Shown: positions 12,951 through 26,483 of the stretch, piece by piece
How positions within the stretch are numbered: the first letter of the stretch is position 1
Layout of the letters: every line of letters starts with the position of its first letter
Source of the DNA: Ptychodera flava
Lineage: Eukaryota; Hemichordata; Enteropneusta; Ptychoderidae
Direction: 5' to 3'
Assembly: GCF_041260155.1 (NCBI RefSeq)
Contig: NC_091928.1
Coordinates: 47,160,137 to 47,224,136 of the forward strand
DNA: 64,000 nucleotides
Program-made: the position numbers and the translations under genes
The notes under the pieces: model-generated
The model's input: only the letters and a program-made list of their open reading frames with translations
Told to the model about the DNA's origin: nothing
Database searches by the model: none

Positions 12951-14046
12951 ATGTCGGAACTCCGTTCGCGTAATGGCTGCGACGTTCCAACAAAACATCC
13001 ACCAGTTGACCCAAGCCAGCCTTGCCCTCGATGGCGGTTTCCATATCTGACACAAAAATCTAAGCGGTTGAATGAAGATTGTAAGAATAATTTCAATGAA
13101 GTTAAACACCATTTTCAATATTTTAACTGTATTATTGGTAAATGCTACAGAGATTTGGCGTTGGTTTTCCGCTGTGCGTTAGTGACATCATCAATTTGGA
13201 GCCGTACATCTTGAATGTATTTGCAGTTTTGTTTGAAATTGAAAATATATCTATTAAGGACACCTTAAGGAATGGAAAAAGTGTCCTTAAAATAGAGTTG
13301 TCCTTAATAGAGAGCTTAAATTCTATTCAAAATGTAACTTTGGTTTGATTAATTAATCTGGCATTAATAAAGAGGTGCCCTGATTAAGAGAGGTGTCCGT
13401 AAGGACAGGTTTCGCTGTATTTGAAATCTTCGAACACTCTTTTTGTGTTGTCCGCAGGCAAGTTACACGGGAAATGGCCATACTGCCGTATCATAATACG
13501 TATAATATCATTGGCTGAAAGTTCGCCTGTCTTTTGTAAGCCACAATGTCATTGGGCATATTTTGTCCAACCTAGTTACATAATTAAGTACGTGTATGTC
13601 ACTGTATGGTGACAGATATTTTTTAATGTTAGTATTGTATGCGCCAAGTTCAAAGTTCCAATAGAAGTAAATATCATTTATAATACTTCTGACGGATTTT
13701 GAGAAAGCATTAGGAAAGTTTTTTGAAAGACTGTGAACAGTAGAATCGCAGCTACGCGCATGAAATCAGCGCAAGGTACAGTAAATTGAATTTGTCTAAA
13801 AGTTATTTTCCGCTATACATGATTAATAGAACAAAGTCCGTACTCCTAGCGCTGTTTTTCCTGCTTTGTTGCATTCGCAAAACATTACATGGTATTTGCT
13901 TAAAACCGTGGTTTGTATGAGCATGTCAAAGCCACGACTATACTCTTACTTTTAAAGTGATATTCAGAAAATTGTGGTTTGTTCAGTAAATCTATCTGTC
14001 AGCATTGAATCTTTAATTTTATTTCGCCAAAGCAGCTATTTTAATA

Positions 14047-14049
<3 letters not shown>
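12951..14049. other. intergenic, nothing recognised
   Basis: AT-rich, no gene seen. Near 13250-13410 there are repeated short words around 'aaggaca' (caccttaaggaatgg, gtgtccttaa, agaggtgtcc), possibly a remnant of another short repeat. Confidence 0.45.

Positions 14050-14127
<78 letters not shown>
14050..14127. repeat. (TA)n microsatellite
   Basis: About 78 bp of pure TA. It is the first of several TA tracts in 1 kb; the fully self-complementary sequence can extrude as a cruciform. Confidence 0.97.
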
Positions 14128-14187
14128 TGAGAATCTAGGAACTTGTAGTTGTCACTCTACAGGCTGTTTCATGCGCTAAGCAATCAT

Positions 14188-14995
<808 letters not shown>

Positions 14996-14997
<2 letters not shown>

Positions 14998-16384
14998 AGG
15001 AGTAGCCTATCGGTGACCTATTAGTAGATGCAGCAAGTTCACTGAGTTCGGGAAACTGCTACTCTAGCAAACCGGTGATAGTTGTTATTACAGTAACTGT
15101 TGTAGCATGTCTGAAATTACATGGACTATGCCAACCTCACTGCGTATTTTCTCCCCTCCTAAGCCGATATTATATTTATATCATATCAACGCGTCAGTCA
15201 CACAAATGCGTCGTTCTGATTGGACGTAAGCTCACGCGTGGCCATGCGCTCAAGAGGGCCCCTGAACTAGCATAAAAACTTATAGCGGAGACCGAGAGCA
15301 TTTTGATAGCCGGGCGAAGGAGGTTGGTGTAAGAGCAGGTTAGATCATTAAATAATTTCAAGAGTCGTTTAAACGTTTAGAATGGTGAGGTTAGAGCATA
15401 ATTCGTCCAATCAGTTTTGTCGCATTGCAGTCGGCGTGCAATGTATCCCGCGCGTCAACAATGCTCGGTCATGGGCGCTGAATTTCTGTTCGTCGACGAT
15501 CACTCAATATTTGATTCTGTTTTCTCCATTTTGCATGCTAAAACTAAGGAGAAAGCAACTTTCACGCAATGCATAATGAAACAGCATTAACCCCTTTGCT
15601 TCGCAGGCTAATGTACACTAGATGTGGGTGCAATTCACTCCATCTAGTACTCTCCAAGCGGCTCTTGTTATGTTGCGCGCACATTGCGCACAAATCTCGT
15701 GTATATCCACCTGCGGTGGGGTTATTTGCTTAATTTTAACATTTTCTGAGTCTTCAATCAAAAGGACCTTTCAAAATTGAGGTTTCATGTCGTTGGTTTA
15801 GTTTGACCTTTCGTTTGTCCTTCCTTATAAGACATGCAACACTCAGCGCAGGTGACCACCCGTGAGCAAAACAAAGTCCTCGAGCCTGCCGAGGTCAAAG
15901 GTGAAAAATCCATCGGGAAATAAGTCACCCAGACAACGAAACGGTACATTAGGGCACCTTTGAAAGGCTGGCACGTAAATTGCTAGATAACTTAATGTTT
16001 ACCGTGTCGAACAAGAGTGCGTTTGTAAACCAGCGCCGCGCATAATCAATTTACAATGGAAAACCAATTATCCTACATTGGAAATGTAATACGTCTCTTT
16101 TAAAGTGTCCCTCCGGACACGTTTATCTTCAATTTCATTAGATATATCTGAAAGGGGATGTTCTTTTCTTAAGTGGTGAACGTACCTTCATGAAAGGGGA
16201 TAGAGAACTGCCTCTAAGCGTCGCGACAATCCCATGAATAGATGTGCCAATTTTATTGCTTTTTCAAAGGTAATAGAGACTGCATCAAATGCTGGCCTTT
16301 GTTCGGCGTCTTACAAGGACGTCTGGGGTCCTGATAAATCAAACAGAAGGTGTACCAGTATGAGTGCAATGTAAGGCAGTAGTG
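14996..16384. other. intergenic, possible regulatory DNA
   Basis: No gene recognised. A cluster of transcription-factor-like words at 16021-16080 (GTTTGTAAAC, TAATCAATTT, ACAATGG, CAATTATC) is reported as a finding. The word ATTAACCCCTTTG at about 15588 resembles one end of a TTAACCCTTT-type element, but no partner end was seen. Confidence 0.4.
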
Positions 16385-16489
16385 CGGAAAAGTCTTCCAA
16401 CTGGGAACGGTGGAGGAGGGAGGAAAGGAGGGGACGGGGAGAGAATGTGTGTTACAGAGACAGAGAGTGGAAGTCAAGGTGGGCAGAAT
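16385..16489 (+). repeat. conserved flank of a microsatellite-bearing repeat, copy 2
   Basis: Matches the reverse complement of 11642-11745 (GCGGAAAAGTCTTCCAAC, GGAGGAAAGGAGGGGA, TGTGTTACAG, GGCAGAATG) and leads straight into an ATGT array in the same order. Confidence 0.7.
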
Positions 16490-17160
16490 GTATGTATGTA
16501 TGTATGTATGTATGTATGTATGTATGTATGTATGTATGTATGTATGTATGTATGTATGTATGTATGTATGTATGTATGTATGTATGTATGTATGTATGTA
16601 TGTATGTATGTACGTACGTACGTACGTACGTACGTACGTACGTAAGTACGTATGTATGTATGTATGTATGTATGTATGTATGTATGTATGTATGTATGTA
16701 TGTATGTATGTATGTATGTATGTATGTATGTATGTATGTATGTATGTATGTATGTATGTATGTATGTATGTATGTATGTATGTATGTATGTATGTATGTA
16801 TGTATGTATGTATGTATGTATGTATGTATGTTTTATGTATGTATGTACGTACGTACGTACGTACGTATGTATGTATGTATGTATGTATGTATGTATGTAT
16901 GTATGTATGTATGTATGTATGTATGTATGTATGTATGTATGTATGTATGTATGTATGTATGTATGTATGTATGTATGTATGTATGTATGTATGTATGTAT
17001 GTATGTATGTATGTATGTATGTATGTATGTATGTATGTATGTATGTATGTATTGTATGTATGTATTTATGTATGTATGTATGTACGTACGTATGTATGTA
17101 TGTATGTATGTATGTATGTATGTATGTATGTATGTATGTATGTATGTATGTATGTATGTG
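16489..17160. repeat. (ATGT)n array, about 670 bp, with (ACGT)n islands
   Basis: Long tetranucleotide array with three internal islands in which ATGT is replaced by ACGT (about 16611-16650, 16846-16867 and 17083-17092) and a few slips (ttttatg at 16831, attgtatg at 17051). Long open frames on both strands are artefacts. Confidence 0.97.
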
Positions 17161-18855
17161 TTTCTCTATCAAAGTTATTGACAAGTAAATCATCACGCTG
17201 TCAAAAGTATATCAAGGAGTTTTCATACACTTGTAATTTAATATGTGAAAAGCAGAGATCATAACTAATCGCCTTTACAATTGGAGAAAATCATCCACGT
17301 TATTTCCTTCGATTTTAACAAGCGATAATCTTGTAGCAATAGATCAATAAACAGATTATTACACAGCGGTCCAATCTGTCATTGTGATCACTATGGCAAC
17401 ATGTCACAATCAAATTCAGACAAAAAGTGCAGGGGAACCCGAAACAAAGAGTTAATTGGTATTGTGATCCAACCTCTGTCAACACCATATAGCCTGGTAA
17501 CAGTCCCTCCGGGAGGACGTTAGCCTGGTTGAAATTCTGAAATGAAAGTCTTGAACCTCTGTTTATGCTTCATTCCCGAGTAAATATAAGCAAAGGTTTT
17601 AACTGTTTTACTTCAACAATCGAGAATAAAAATTCAGGAATCATTATGCAAATTAGAGAAAAAAAATTACAGAATATTTACCAATAGTTGAAAATCTAAA
17701 TTATATTCTGTTCTATTTATTCATTCTACGAGACAAACTAAATTTCCCATTTATTTAATAACATTCTACGAGACGAACTAAATTTCCAATTTGCATCCGA
17801 CTTTAATACGCGTCGATGAATTTCTAAATAATATATGCCTCTTTTCGTTTCACATATTATAGATAATTTTTATCTTCACGACCGAAAATTTTAATCTTGG
17901 CTGATGCTGCACAGTGGAGTCACATGTCATAAACAGGCTTACAGGACAAAAATAAACTATTCAAATTCGACGTGATCTCCTGTATAATAAGTCTGTTGTG
18001 TCGCATTCAGCTTTGTGGTGGGGGGGGGGGAGCATACACTTTCAAATAAAATCAACAAGAAAAAATTATAAATGACTTCAGTTTATAGTTTCGCAGAAAC
18101 AAAACAACGGAAGAAAAAGTTTATTTCCTCTACAAGTTTCAAGCGAGTCTGCCGAAGCTGTTAACATTGAAGTTTTGTAAGATTTGGGTGTTCGCAACGT
18201 ATTTCCAATTATGCCGTTAAAAAGTACAATGCGCGTATGCAAACGAGCATGCATTACACTTACGTCATGAATTATTCGTACTGACAGCTTCTTGTGCGCC
18301 AACGGTAATCAAGTTTAGCACAAACTTTGGTGACATAAAATTTGAAAATTTCTACATTTTTTTTATTTTGCACTTATTTAGGTAATATTTCATTCTGAAC
18401 ATGCCAGGCAGTGTTGCTTTGTTGAAGTTAAATCCGATTTTAACAAACTTTTATTCTAGTTTTAGGACGCCATGGTATCCATGGTGACACCATAGTCCTC
18501 ACTCAATAACTTAAAGTCCTAGCTTTATTCATGAACAGGAAACGATTATTGAGAACACATAAAAATAGTAAAATAATATTGATATTTAAACAAGTAATTT
18601 CTTTTTCAAAGAAACATTTTCAATTATAACAAAAGATGGCTAGATCAAATATTTAATTAAAATGGTTGTGTTGGACGAGCAATGAGTGATAACGCGTAAC
18701 AGCTGTAACAGTATGGGTTCAAACTTTAATATTTTCCGCGAAAACGGTCGACCTGGTGTCATTGGCGATCGTTAGTTTTGGCTGGGGACTTGCTGATTAA
18801 TCGTTAACATTAAACGGAGCCGTTTGTAGAGCGCCATCATACTGTTCATTGACAG
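17161..18855. other. intergenic, with a short direct repeat
   Basis: No gene recognised. A 31-bp direct repeat starting cattctacgagac occurs at about 17722-17752 and 17762-17792 with few mismatches. A run of about 12 G lies at 18019-18030. Confidence 0.5.
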
Positions 18856-19078
18856 TCAACCCTTTGGGCGCCAAAGTCAAATTTTGACACCTTTATCATT
18901 TGTACACCAGTCAATTCTTTCCTTATGTTTGCTAACATTTTGCTAAAAATCTGTAGCCAGTGAAATGTGATGTCCTTTCGGTCCAAAATTATGAAAAAAA
19001 TCACGTAAAAATTCATAAAATTGGTAAAATGTTGTACCAAATTTTTGGCGGGAAAAATTACGGCACTCAAAGGGTTAA
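18856..19078. repeat. family E element with piggyBac-like CCCTTT ends
   Basis: About 223 bp. The left end reads TCAACCCTTTGGGCGCCAAA; the reverse complement of the right end reads TTAACCCTTTGAGTGCCGTA. The terminal inverted repeat with TTAA (TCAA on the decayed left) followed by CCCTTT is the arrangement expected of piggyBac-type non-autonomous elements. It has no coding capacity. Only one copy was seen here. Confidence 0.65.
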
Positions 19079-19857
19079 CCAGTGGCCTGTCAGGTTCACT
19101 TTTCCTTATATTTTCTCAGGGTAATAGCGAAGTAACGACGCCCTTTCTCGGCGAGTTGCCATGCATGCAGTTACAGTCGCTGCGTCATAATACGATTTCG
19201 TTGAAAATAGCGATGATTAGCTATAGGCCCCGAGAATAGATCCTCCAAGCGGACCAATTCTTTGAATTTATACATGATAGTACATTCAAGTGACCACACA
19301 TCCAAAGACACAGATTTTTTTCTATTCTTTTGAAGTCAACCATCAATGGATGTTTCAAGTAACATAAGTTTTTAGCAACCATGAAAACCTGTATATTCGG
19401 TGCTCTATCTTGTTTCACTATGTTCGACACCGTCTTTATCTCGCTTACCATGGCCGGAAAATGATTTATATGAACAAACAGAACGCGTATACGAAAGACT
19501 TTTACGTCTTTCAGCGTTTGTCTTTGTCCATCTTTGTTTATCTCCCGGTGTCCTCTTCATACAAGATCTTTTCAATCTATTTATTTTTAGGTAGCCCATG
19601 ACCAGGTGTTTGTCAAGGCCGCTGCCAAGATCAGTTCATCCGCATGTACAACAACTTAGAAAGAGGGGGAAGAGGAGGGGATGATAGGAGGGTGGAAAGC
19701 GGGAGGGGGAAGAAAGGGAAAGAGGGGAGGTAGCTAGGGAGAGGGAGGGGGTCTATAGAGAGAAGAAGGGGAAGATAGCGCGTTTGATGGGAACGGCTTG
19801 GGGTAGCGAGATAGTTAGACACAACCAGGAGACAAATAGAGGCAAAGAATGTCAAAG
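19079..19857. other. intergenic, purine-rich toward the right
   Basis: No gene recognised. From about 19655 to 19760 the + strand is strongly purine-rich (GGGAGG and GAAGGGGAAG words), bordering the next array. Confidence 0.5.
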
Positions 19858-20089
19858 ACATACATACATACATACATACATACATACATACATACATACA
19901 TACATACATACATAGATAGATACATACATAGATACATAGATACATAGATACATAGATACATAGATACATACATACATACATACATACATACATACATACA
20001 TACATACATACATACATACATACATACATACATACATACATACATACATACATACATACATACATACATACATACATACATACATACAT
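19858..20089. repeat. (ACAT)n array with GATA-type units
   Basis: ACAT array of about 230 bp. Units at about 19914-19968 carry AGAT substitutions (catagatagatacata), giving a mosaic block. Confidence 0.96.
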
Positions 20090-21682
20090 TATCTCGTTCT
20101 GTTCTTACATCTTTTCTCATACATTGCATCGAGTAAGAAAGTCGGCCCATCGATAATTAAAACGATTGCCTCTTAGTGATCCCTGTTGATCCGTCTGCCG
20201 CAAACACGCTCTGTTTTTGAAATGAACAAATCCATCAAACCCGATAATATCCCGAGGAGACAGTTATTTCCGGCAATAAGTCACGTGATTAGCTTCACAA
20301 AAGACGACCTGTCACTTCAATATGGCGGACTTCCAAATCCGTACAAGGCTATCGAGAGTTCTAAATTGGATTTTATAACGCGCCAAATCCATTGAAGGCA
20401 GACAGCCATGAATGCATTTAGCTTCAAGATAAATCTGCTCAGCTGTTGACGGCAAACCACGCAAGAAGTATAGATTTGCACACCCTGAATCGATTAGATT
20501 TGGCCAAGTCACCGATAAACTTTGAAATTTGGCGTCTTCAAGTTTCATGTCTAAACCGCGTTTTATTTGGTCGTTTATTGGCCGACTATGTGTGTTTGTG
20601 TAAGTGTTTGTTTATTTGCTCATTAATTTGTCTATTTTTTTGTAGAACGAAACAAATTATTTTTGCAATTTAAGAAGTTGTTGTGACCGGAACTAAAGAC
20701 AGATCAGATAGCAAAAGAGACATTCTCAGCGTGTGTATAACTGTATACATAACAAATTACTGTGATACCTTTTCAGAAAAAATGTGGAAAGTATGCCTTT
20801 ATTGGTGCTCTGTCAGTAAAATTGCGTATTTGTAGCCTGAATATACAATGAGAATCGACGCTATAGGCGCAAAACTCGCAGGCCGCAATCTTACCATCAG
20901 TGGAACGCCGTATATCTCAACTCCACACAAAAAACTCTCCGTTAATTGTCTAATTTTCAATGTTTATTGCTCAGGCGACCAACAAAATTTTCTGAGACCA
21001 AATATGTGATCAAGCTGAGATACCTTCGATTTACTAGCTATCACAGATCAAGCGGTGATATAGATTCAAAAACGTTTTCAAAGAAATCATTAAAAAATAC
21101 AACAAAGGCAGCCAGGAAATGTTCAATGCCGAAGCCATAAAATTGAAAGGAAGTGACGTCATCATATCAAGACGCCTCGATCTCAGTCAGTCAGAGAGCC
21201 CGGATATTGGCTCGACATAATCATATCTATGGTTGTAGGAAAGAGGGCGATAATAGCTACGCAATGTTTAGTCACTTTCTTGTTCTAACCACCCCCAACA
21301 AATAGAATGCATGCTGAGATACACAGTAATTCGACTCAGTTCGTACATGTAGGCTGCATATTTATTGTTGGCAAAGTAAACTGATTTCAAATGTAAACAA
21401 GAAGAGGGCATTTTAGACGTATAGAAATAACAAACTATTGCAATTGACACACAAAACAAAATAGCGAAAATATAATAAAAAGCTGTTAGAGCTACTGTCC
21501 CTTTAAAATGGCGAGATGGTGTTGGCATGGTCTAGTCAAAAGTCGTATTATACTGTTTAGCCCTTGCTGACGGTACTTCCCTGCGTACTCTTGAAAATCA
21601 AAAATCATACTTTTAGAAAACTGGTTGCTTGGATACAGAATAAAATGTAAAGATGATATGTATTGAGTCAAAACTGCACGTT
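20090..21682. other. intergenic, nothing firm
   Basis: No gene recognised. The sequence at about 21480-21506 (aaaagctgttagagctactg, then tccctttaa) resembles the right end of family D, but I could not find a matching left end. Confidence 0.45.
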
Positions 21683-21975
21683 CATAAGGCAGAACGTATC
21701 TCGGGGACAGTATTCGGACTCTCAAACTTTTGCCGTTCTTTTCTGATCTACCACTTGTGGGGGCTCAGGTTAAAGCTTACGGAATATCGTAAGTTTTCAC
21801 TGGCTTTTTTTCGTGAAAGTCTTATATTCCCGCACGGAATTAATACAGAGAATGTGGCCGTTTGGAATTTCAAGAGTTGTTCATCCAGTACCACATTTTG
21901 CACGTTGACCCCGGATTATTTTTATGCTTTATTTCGAAAGCGATCATTTAAAGTTTCCTGGAGAGGAAATGCAAA
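21683..21975 (+). repeat. family A element, diverged copy
   Basis: Follows the family A order: aaggcagaacgtatctcggg, ATTCGGACTCTCAAACTTTT, TTCTGATCTACCACTTGTGG, a GGCCGTTTGGAATTTCAA variant of the core, then a degraded right part. Ends are approximate. Confidence 0.7.
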
Positions 21976-22217
21976 CTTCAAATTGGAACTACTTTATAGT
22001 AAACTAATATTTGGTGACATGCCCTCTGTATATTGTTTTCTATTGTCTTTTGCCCTATCACATCGATTGAGGAACCAAATATATTCATTTGTATCAAGTT
22101 TCTTTGATTTTCTTAACAGGTAAATTGCACACCGAAGACGATTGAACATGTGAGTGCTTACAATTTTACTTGATCACATACTAGTGTAGGCCTGTGAAAG
22201 AAAGGTACTGATATTTG

Positions 22218-22576
22218 TTAAGATACATCGCGCCTCGGGAACTGATATTAGGACTCTCAAACTTTTACAATTCTTTTCTGATCTACCACTTGTGGGGATT
22301 CATTTTAAAGCTCTTGTAGAAAGAAAACTTTTCACCGTCTTAGTTTTACGAAAATCCAAAATTTAATTTTTTCCTATAGAGTTAACACAGGGATGGCGGC
22401 CATTTTGAATTTCAAAAATCGCAAAATGTGAGGTAATTTGTTTCGCTTGTTCAAAAATTTGCACGGTGACCCCTGATTTTTATTGTTGATTTGGTAAGAG
22501 AATGATTGAAGTTTCGTTTAGGAAAGTTTGAGCAAAAGTTTTAAGTCTTTCACTTTCGAGGCGCGTACTACCTTAA
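22218..22576 (+). repeat. family A element, first of three joined copies
   Basis: Forward copy, 359 bp. Left border TTAAGATACATCGCGCCTCG; the right border ends CTACCTTAA at 22576. That TTAA (22573-22576) is also the left border of the next copy. The interior carries the ATGGCGGCCATTTTGAATTT core. Confidence 0.85.
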
Positions 22577-22930
22577 GGTAGAAGTATGCTCCTCTGAAGT
22601 GAGAGATATATTTGCTCGAACTTTTCTCAAGAAATATTTCAAACTTTCTCTTTCAAAAACAAGAATAATAACGGGAGGTCACCGCGCAAATTTTGGTTCT
22701 AGAGAAACAAATGGCCCGAAATTTACCGATATTTCAAGTTCAAAATATGCCGCAGTCTCTGTGTTAACTCTTTGGAGAAAAATGAAATTTTCGATTTTTG
22801 AAAAACTAAGACGGTGAAAGTTTTCTTACGCCAAGACCTTTAAAATGAACCCCAACAAATGGTAGATCAGAAAAGAATTGTAAAAGTTTGAGAGTCCGAA
22901 TATCTGTCACCGAGGTGCGTTCTACCTTAA
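22573..22930 (-). repeat. family A element, second of three joined copies
   Basis: Reverse copy, 358 bp. Starts TTAAGGTAGAAGTATGCTCC and ends GAGGTGCGTTCTACCTTAA. It shares single TTAA sites with both neighbours (22573-22576 and 22927-22930). Confidence 0.85.
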
Positions 22931-23288
22931 GGTAGTTTGCGCCTCGAAAATGAAAGCCTTAACCTTCTACTCAAACTTTTCTCATTTAAATTTTCAATCG
23001 TTTACTTTCAAAATCAGGAATATAAAGCGGGGTCACCGTACAAGTTTTAGTATTAGAGAAATAAATAACTAAATATTTACCGATATATGACATTCAAATG
23101 GCCGCAATCCATATGTTATCCCGGGGGGGGGGGGGGGGGATAAAATTCCTGATTTTCACGGAACTAGGACGGTAAAAAAGTAATTTATTCCGTAAGCTTC
23201 AAAATGAGCTCCACAAGGTGTAGGTCAAAAGAATATTGTAAAAGTTTGAGAGTCCGAGGATCTGTCCCCGAGTCGCATTCTCCCTTAA
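22927..23288 (-). repeat. family A element, third of three joined copies
   Basis: Reverse copy, 362 bp. Starts TTAAGGTAGTTTGCGCCTCG and ends in a degraded CGCATTCTCCCTTAA. A 17-G run (23123-23139) replaces the interior segment that is mixed sequence in the sister copies. Confidence 0.85.
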
Positions 23289-25972
23289 AGATCTAGCTTT
23301 AAAGTAATAAACCGAATCCACGCCGTCTTCCAGTCCTGAATAGCTCACACAGAAACTAAATGAGTGATTTCACTCTGTCGTATCAGCTCATAGTGGTAAG
23401 AATGGGGCGCATTGATTGAAGGGCATAGATATAAGATAAAAAAAGAAGCCAGTTTTTCATTGTTGTAGACAAACTCCAGCTTCATCTTCCCATTCACGAT
23501 ATGTCAGCGGAGCCATTTTCACAGATTTGATTAATGTTCATAAAATCGTTATTTACCTCAACCGTCACTGTGAGCTCGTTGCCGCGAGGCCAGGGCAGCT
23601 TCCGGCCACATCAGATCGTGGACTCATTCGTCGCCATGGCAGTTATTGCCCTGACAACCAAAACGACGGCAATAAGGGAGATTTTCGAGATTAGGCGAGA
23701 CCGCGCGATAATATTTATAATGCTGGTAACAGCTGCCTTTGATGGAGAGCATCTTTGATAAAGGACTGCTCTCCACGGACGGTCATAGATTTGCAAAATC
23801 GATACGAATATATCAGTGCTAACGTTGGGGAAAAAAAAGAAAACCATCTTATCTGATTAATTGTCAGGGATTAACATTCAAGCGCCTCAAATGGTGCCTT
23901 TTATCGAGGTGTAATAAAAAGGTCTTTGAAATTTGGAATGTTTGTACCGTTGCTATTGTTCGCTTTGTGTAGTGCAGATCACGGGATCACGGGTGGTGAG
24001 GGCGCTGTTACCAATCAAGCACGGTCGGCTTTCTTTTTTTTTCCTTTCTGTGAAATATCGCTCTGCTGATGTGCAGCGTGCTTGGAAGGTTATATCTGAT
24101 TGGTCAATTGTCACTATCCACAGCAATTTAGAAAGTCTATTTGTATTATTCAATTACAACGCTGAGATTCAGCCAACCTATTAGATAACGGCTTCCCGGA
24201 CCGAGATGCGGCACATCAGCCCAAATATAACAGTGATGAGATTCAGTAAAGCTATTTCACATCAGTTAATATCTTGTTATGCAAAAATGCCCATTTTCAA
24301 TTAAAGTAAATCCCCGTCAGCTGTAACTTTTGAAACTCACATTATCAAAGTTACCGTAGCCATTAACAGTTTGAGTAGAATGCTTTTGTTTATCGTTTGA
24401 ATAGTTTCTTGTGATGTAAAACCATGTCGCAATGTATTGCTTCGCCAGCACAGCGTATTTGCGTGCAGTATCAAATGCTGTAGTTGACAACTATATTTTT
24501 GTTTGGAACAAAGGTAATATCGCAAAGCGAATATAATGCACCGTGTTAGCGAGGCTAATCATAGACAGTTGAGGGCGCCCTTTACTGTCTATGGGCTAAC
24601 GCATTGTATTTCAACGTACTTTGGGGTGAAGAGAAAGGAAATACGCTTGTATTACAGAACAAAAATAAAGAAATTGATTTAAATATTTTTAAAAATTACA
24701 GCTGTTGACATTTTGAGGAGAATTTTTTTTCTTCGGCGGATTCGCTCTGGTCGGCTGTCGCACCGAATCGTCAAGGGGAACAGTGTCACTCTTTTACGTC
24801 GCTCCGGTCAACAATGGTACCCTTTTACGCCGCTTGTTTCATCAGTCCAAGTTGAAACGGCCATTCATAACCGCTACAAGGTTCAGTTGGCGTCGTAAGT
24901 TTGGCAGCCGAGAGTGGGGTCTCATACCACTACAGCCAGAGGGTATTGTCTGCTTAATTACGTTGCCACTCGGGGGCACAACTCCGCCGTGACGGTTTAT
25001 GACGATTCCAACAACCTACAGATATCCCCTCGCCGAATCCGCTGTCCTCTCAGCTCGATACAACTTGTTGAGTAGGCTTAAAGCTATTGAAAGGCGCGTC
25101 AAAAGAAAGGAATTAAAAAGCACATTATGAGAATTTTAGTGATATTTTCAGAGAGAAATAATTTATTAGTTTCTTTTGAAGCGCTGATGAATCTTGGCCT
25201 GTAAGTGCTGTGAGCATATTGCACGGAATGACTGAAAACATATGTTCTGTACATTACTGAACTTTATGATTGCAAACAGAGCAATACTGATTTGAGAATC
25301 CGATGTGAATTATTTCAATCATTACTATCATCCGCGTATTCAAAGCGAAGCTGGGAACATATGTATCTACTTTTGTAATTATTATGATAAATTGAAAATC
25401 CCTTCATTCTGTTTGTACTTTGCCGTTCTCTGCGTCATCGCCGAACAGAGCAGGGGCCACTGAAACGTGTCGGTAATAAAAAAAAATTTATGGCTAAAAT
25501 ACTAACTATTGAGGAATAAGGCATTTTAATAGAGAGATACTGTAGGGAAAGGAGTTCGTCATCATACGCCGTTGTTATACTGCATCTCGTATGCTACTGA
25601 GAACCGTTAGGGGGCGTTCTTTACAACAGTGCATAGATTTCTCACTTTCACATAAGCAGCAAAACGTAATTGATAGCAAATTTTATTCCGCTGATATTTG
25701 TTATAATCCGATTTTAAAATGTATTTTAATTTCGCTTAAACATCTGTTCCCTTTTTTCTGTTTTACACAGTATTTCATTTCTGTGTGGAAGACTATAAAC
25801 AGTACAATACACATCTCTACGGGTCATTAACGCAGCTGGGTCAACCTTACTGTTCTGTGTAATTCGAATATTTTCCTAAACTCTATCCAATTAAGATAAA
25901 TCTGGAGCGGTGTACATCGGCCAATTTATTATTTACTCTCTGATGCCGTCGGAATTTTGTAAAATTTAAAGT
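23289..25972. other. intergenic, possible decayed family D copy
   Basis: No gene recognised. At 24301-24333 the sequence ttaaagtaaatccccgtcag then ctgtaacttttga resembles the left end of family D, and near 24690-24716 ttacagctgttgacattttg resembles an inverted right end. This suggests a decayed 420-bp copy, not proven. A near-palindrome around GAGGGCGCCC lies at 24564-24594. Confidence 0.4.
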
Positions 25973-26483
25973 TTAAAGGTCCAATAGCTGTATCTTTTAG
26001 CATTATTTTTGTGATTTTACTTCCAAACTAAAACAAGTTCGTGGAAATGTACTCGTTTAGGGGTGTTTATACAAGTACAATAAACTGTCCAATGGACTAC
26101 ATGTACAATTTTGAGAAAGATAAATAATAAACGTTTGCCCAAACATAAAATTGCGCCCTCAGGCACTGAAATAAAGCAAAAATACTGTACGGTGTGCATA
26201 TATGCATTGGAATCTTCACAGAAACAACAGAGTAGTCCAATATAATGCATAGTGCTGAATGTTTTCCACTGGGACACCATATGCTATGTTTTCTTTGTAA
26301 TATTACCAGATTTTAAAATGGCGGGAAATCAAAATAACGGTTAAAATTTTAATTTACTTGTCCAATTTTTCGGTAGTAAAAGACTATATCCTTTAAATTT
26401 GTAGAATTTAAAGAAAACCAGAGAAAATAGAAAGCCTTTTTCAGGTCAATAAATTTCAAGAGTTACAGCTACAGGGGCTTTAA
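25973..26483. repeat. family D TTAA element, copy 1
   Basis: About 511 bp bounded by TTAA (25973-25976 and 26480-26483). The left end reads TTAAAGGTCCAATAGCTGTA; the reverse complement of the right end reads TTAAAGCCCCTGTAGCTGTA, so the ends are inverted repeats of about 27 bp. No coding capacity. Confidence 0.7.

Noticed and set aside
12807-13214. 135-codon open frame
   Set aside because: Starts within the family C element, whose other copy does not preserve the frame as a gene.
15588-15610. Single TTAACCCCTTTG-type element end
   Set aside because: No inverted partner end within a few hundred bases, so no element is claimed.
16489-17160. Possible CRISPR-like or satellite array
   Set aside because: The period is four bases with no spacers; it is a microsatellite.
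19858-20089. Third member of the ATGT-bearing dispersed element
   Set aside because: Its flanks show only weak, scattered similarity to the flanks at 11642 and 16385; not enough to claim homology.
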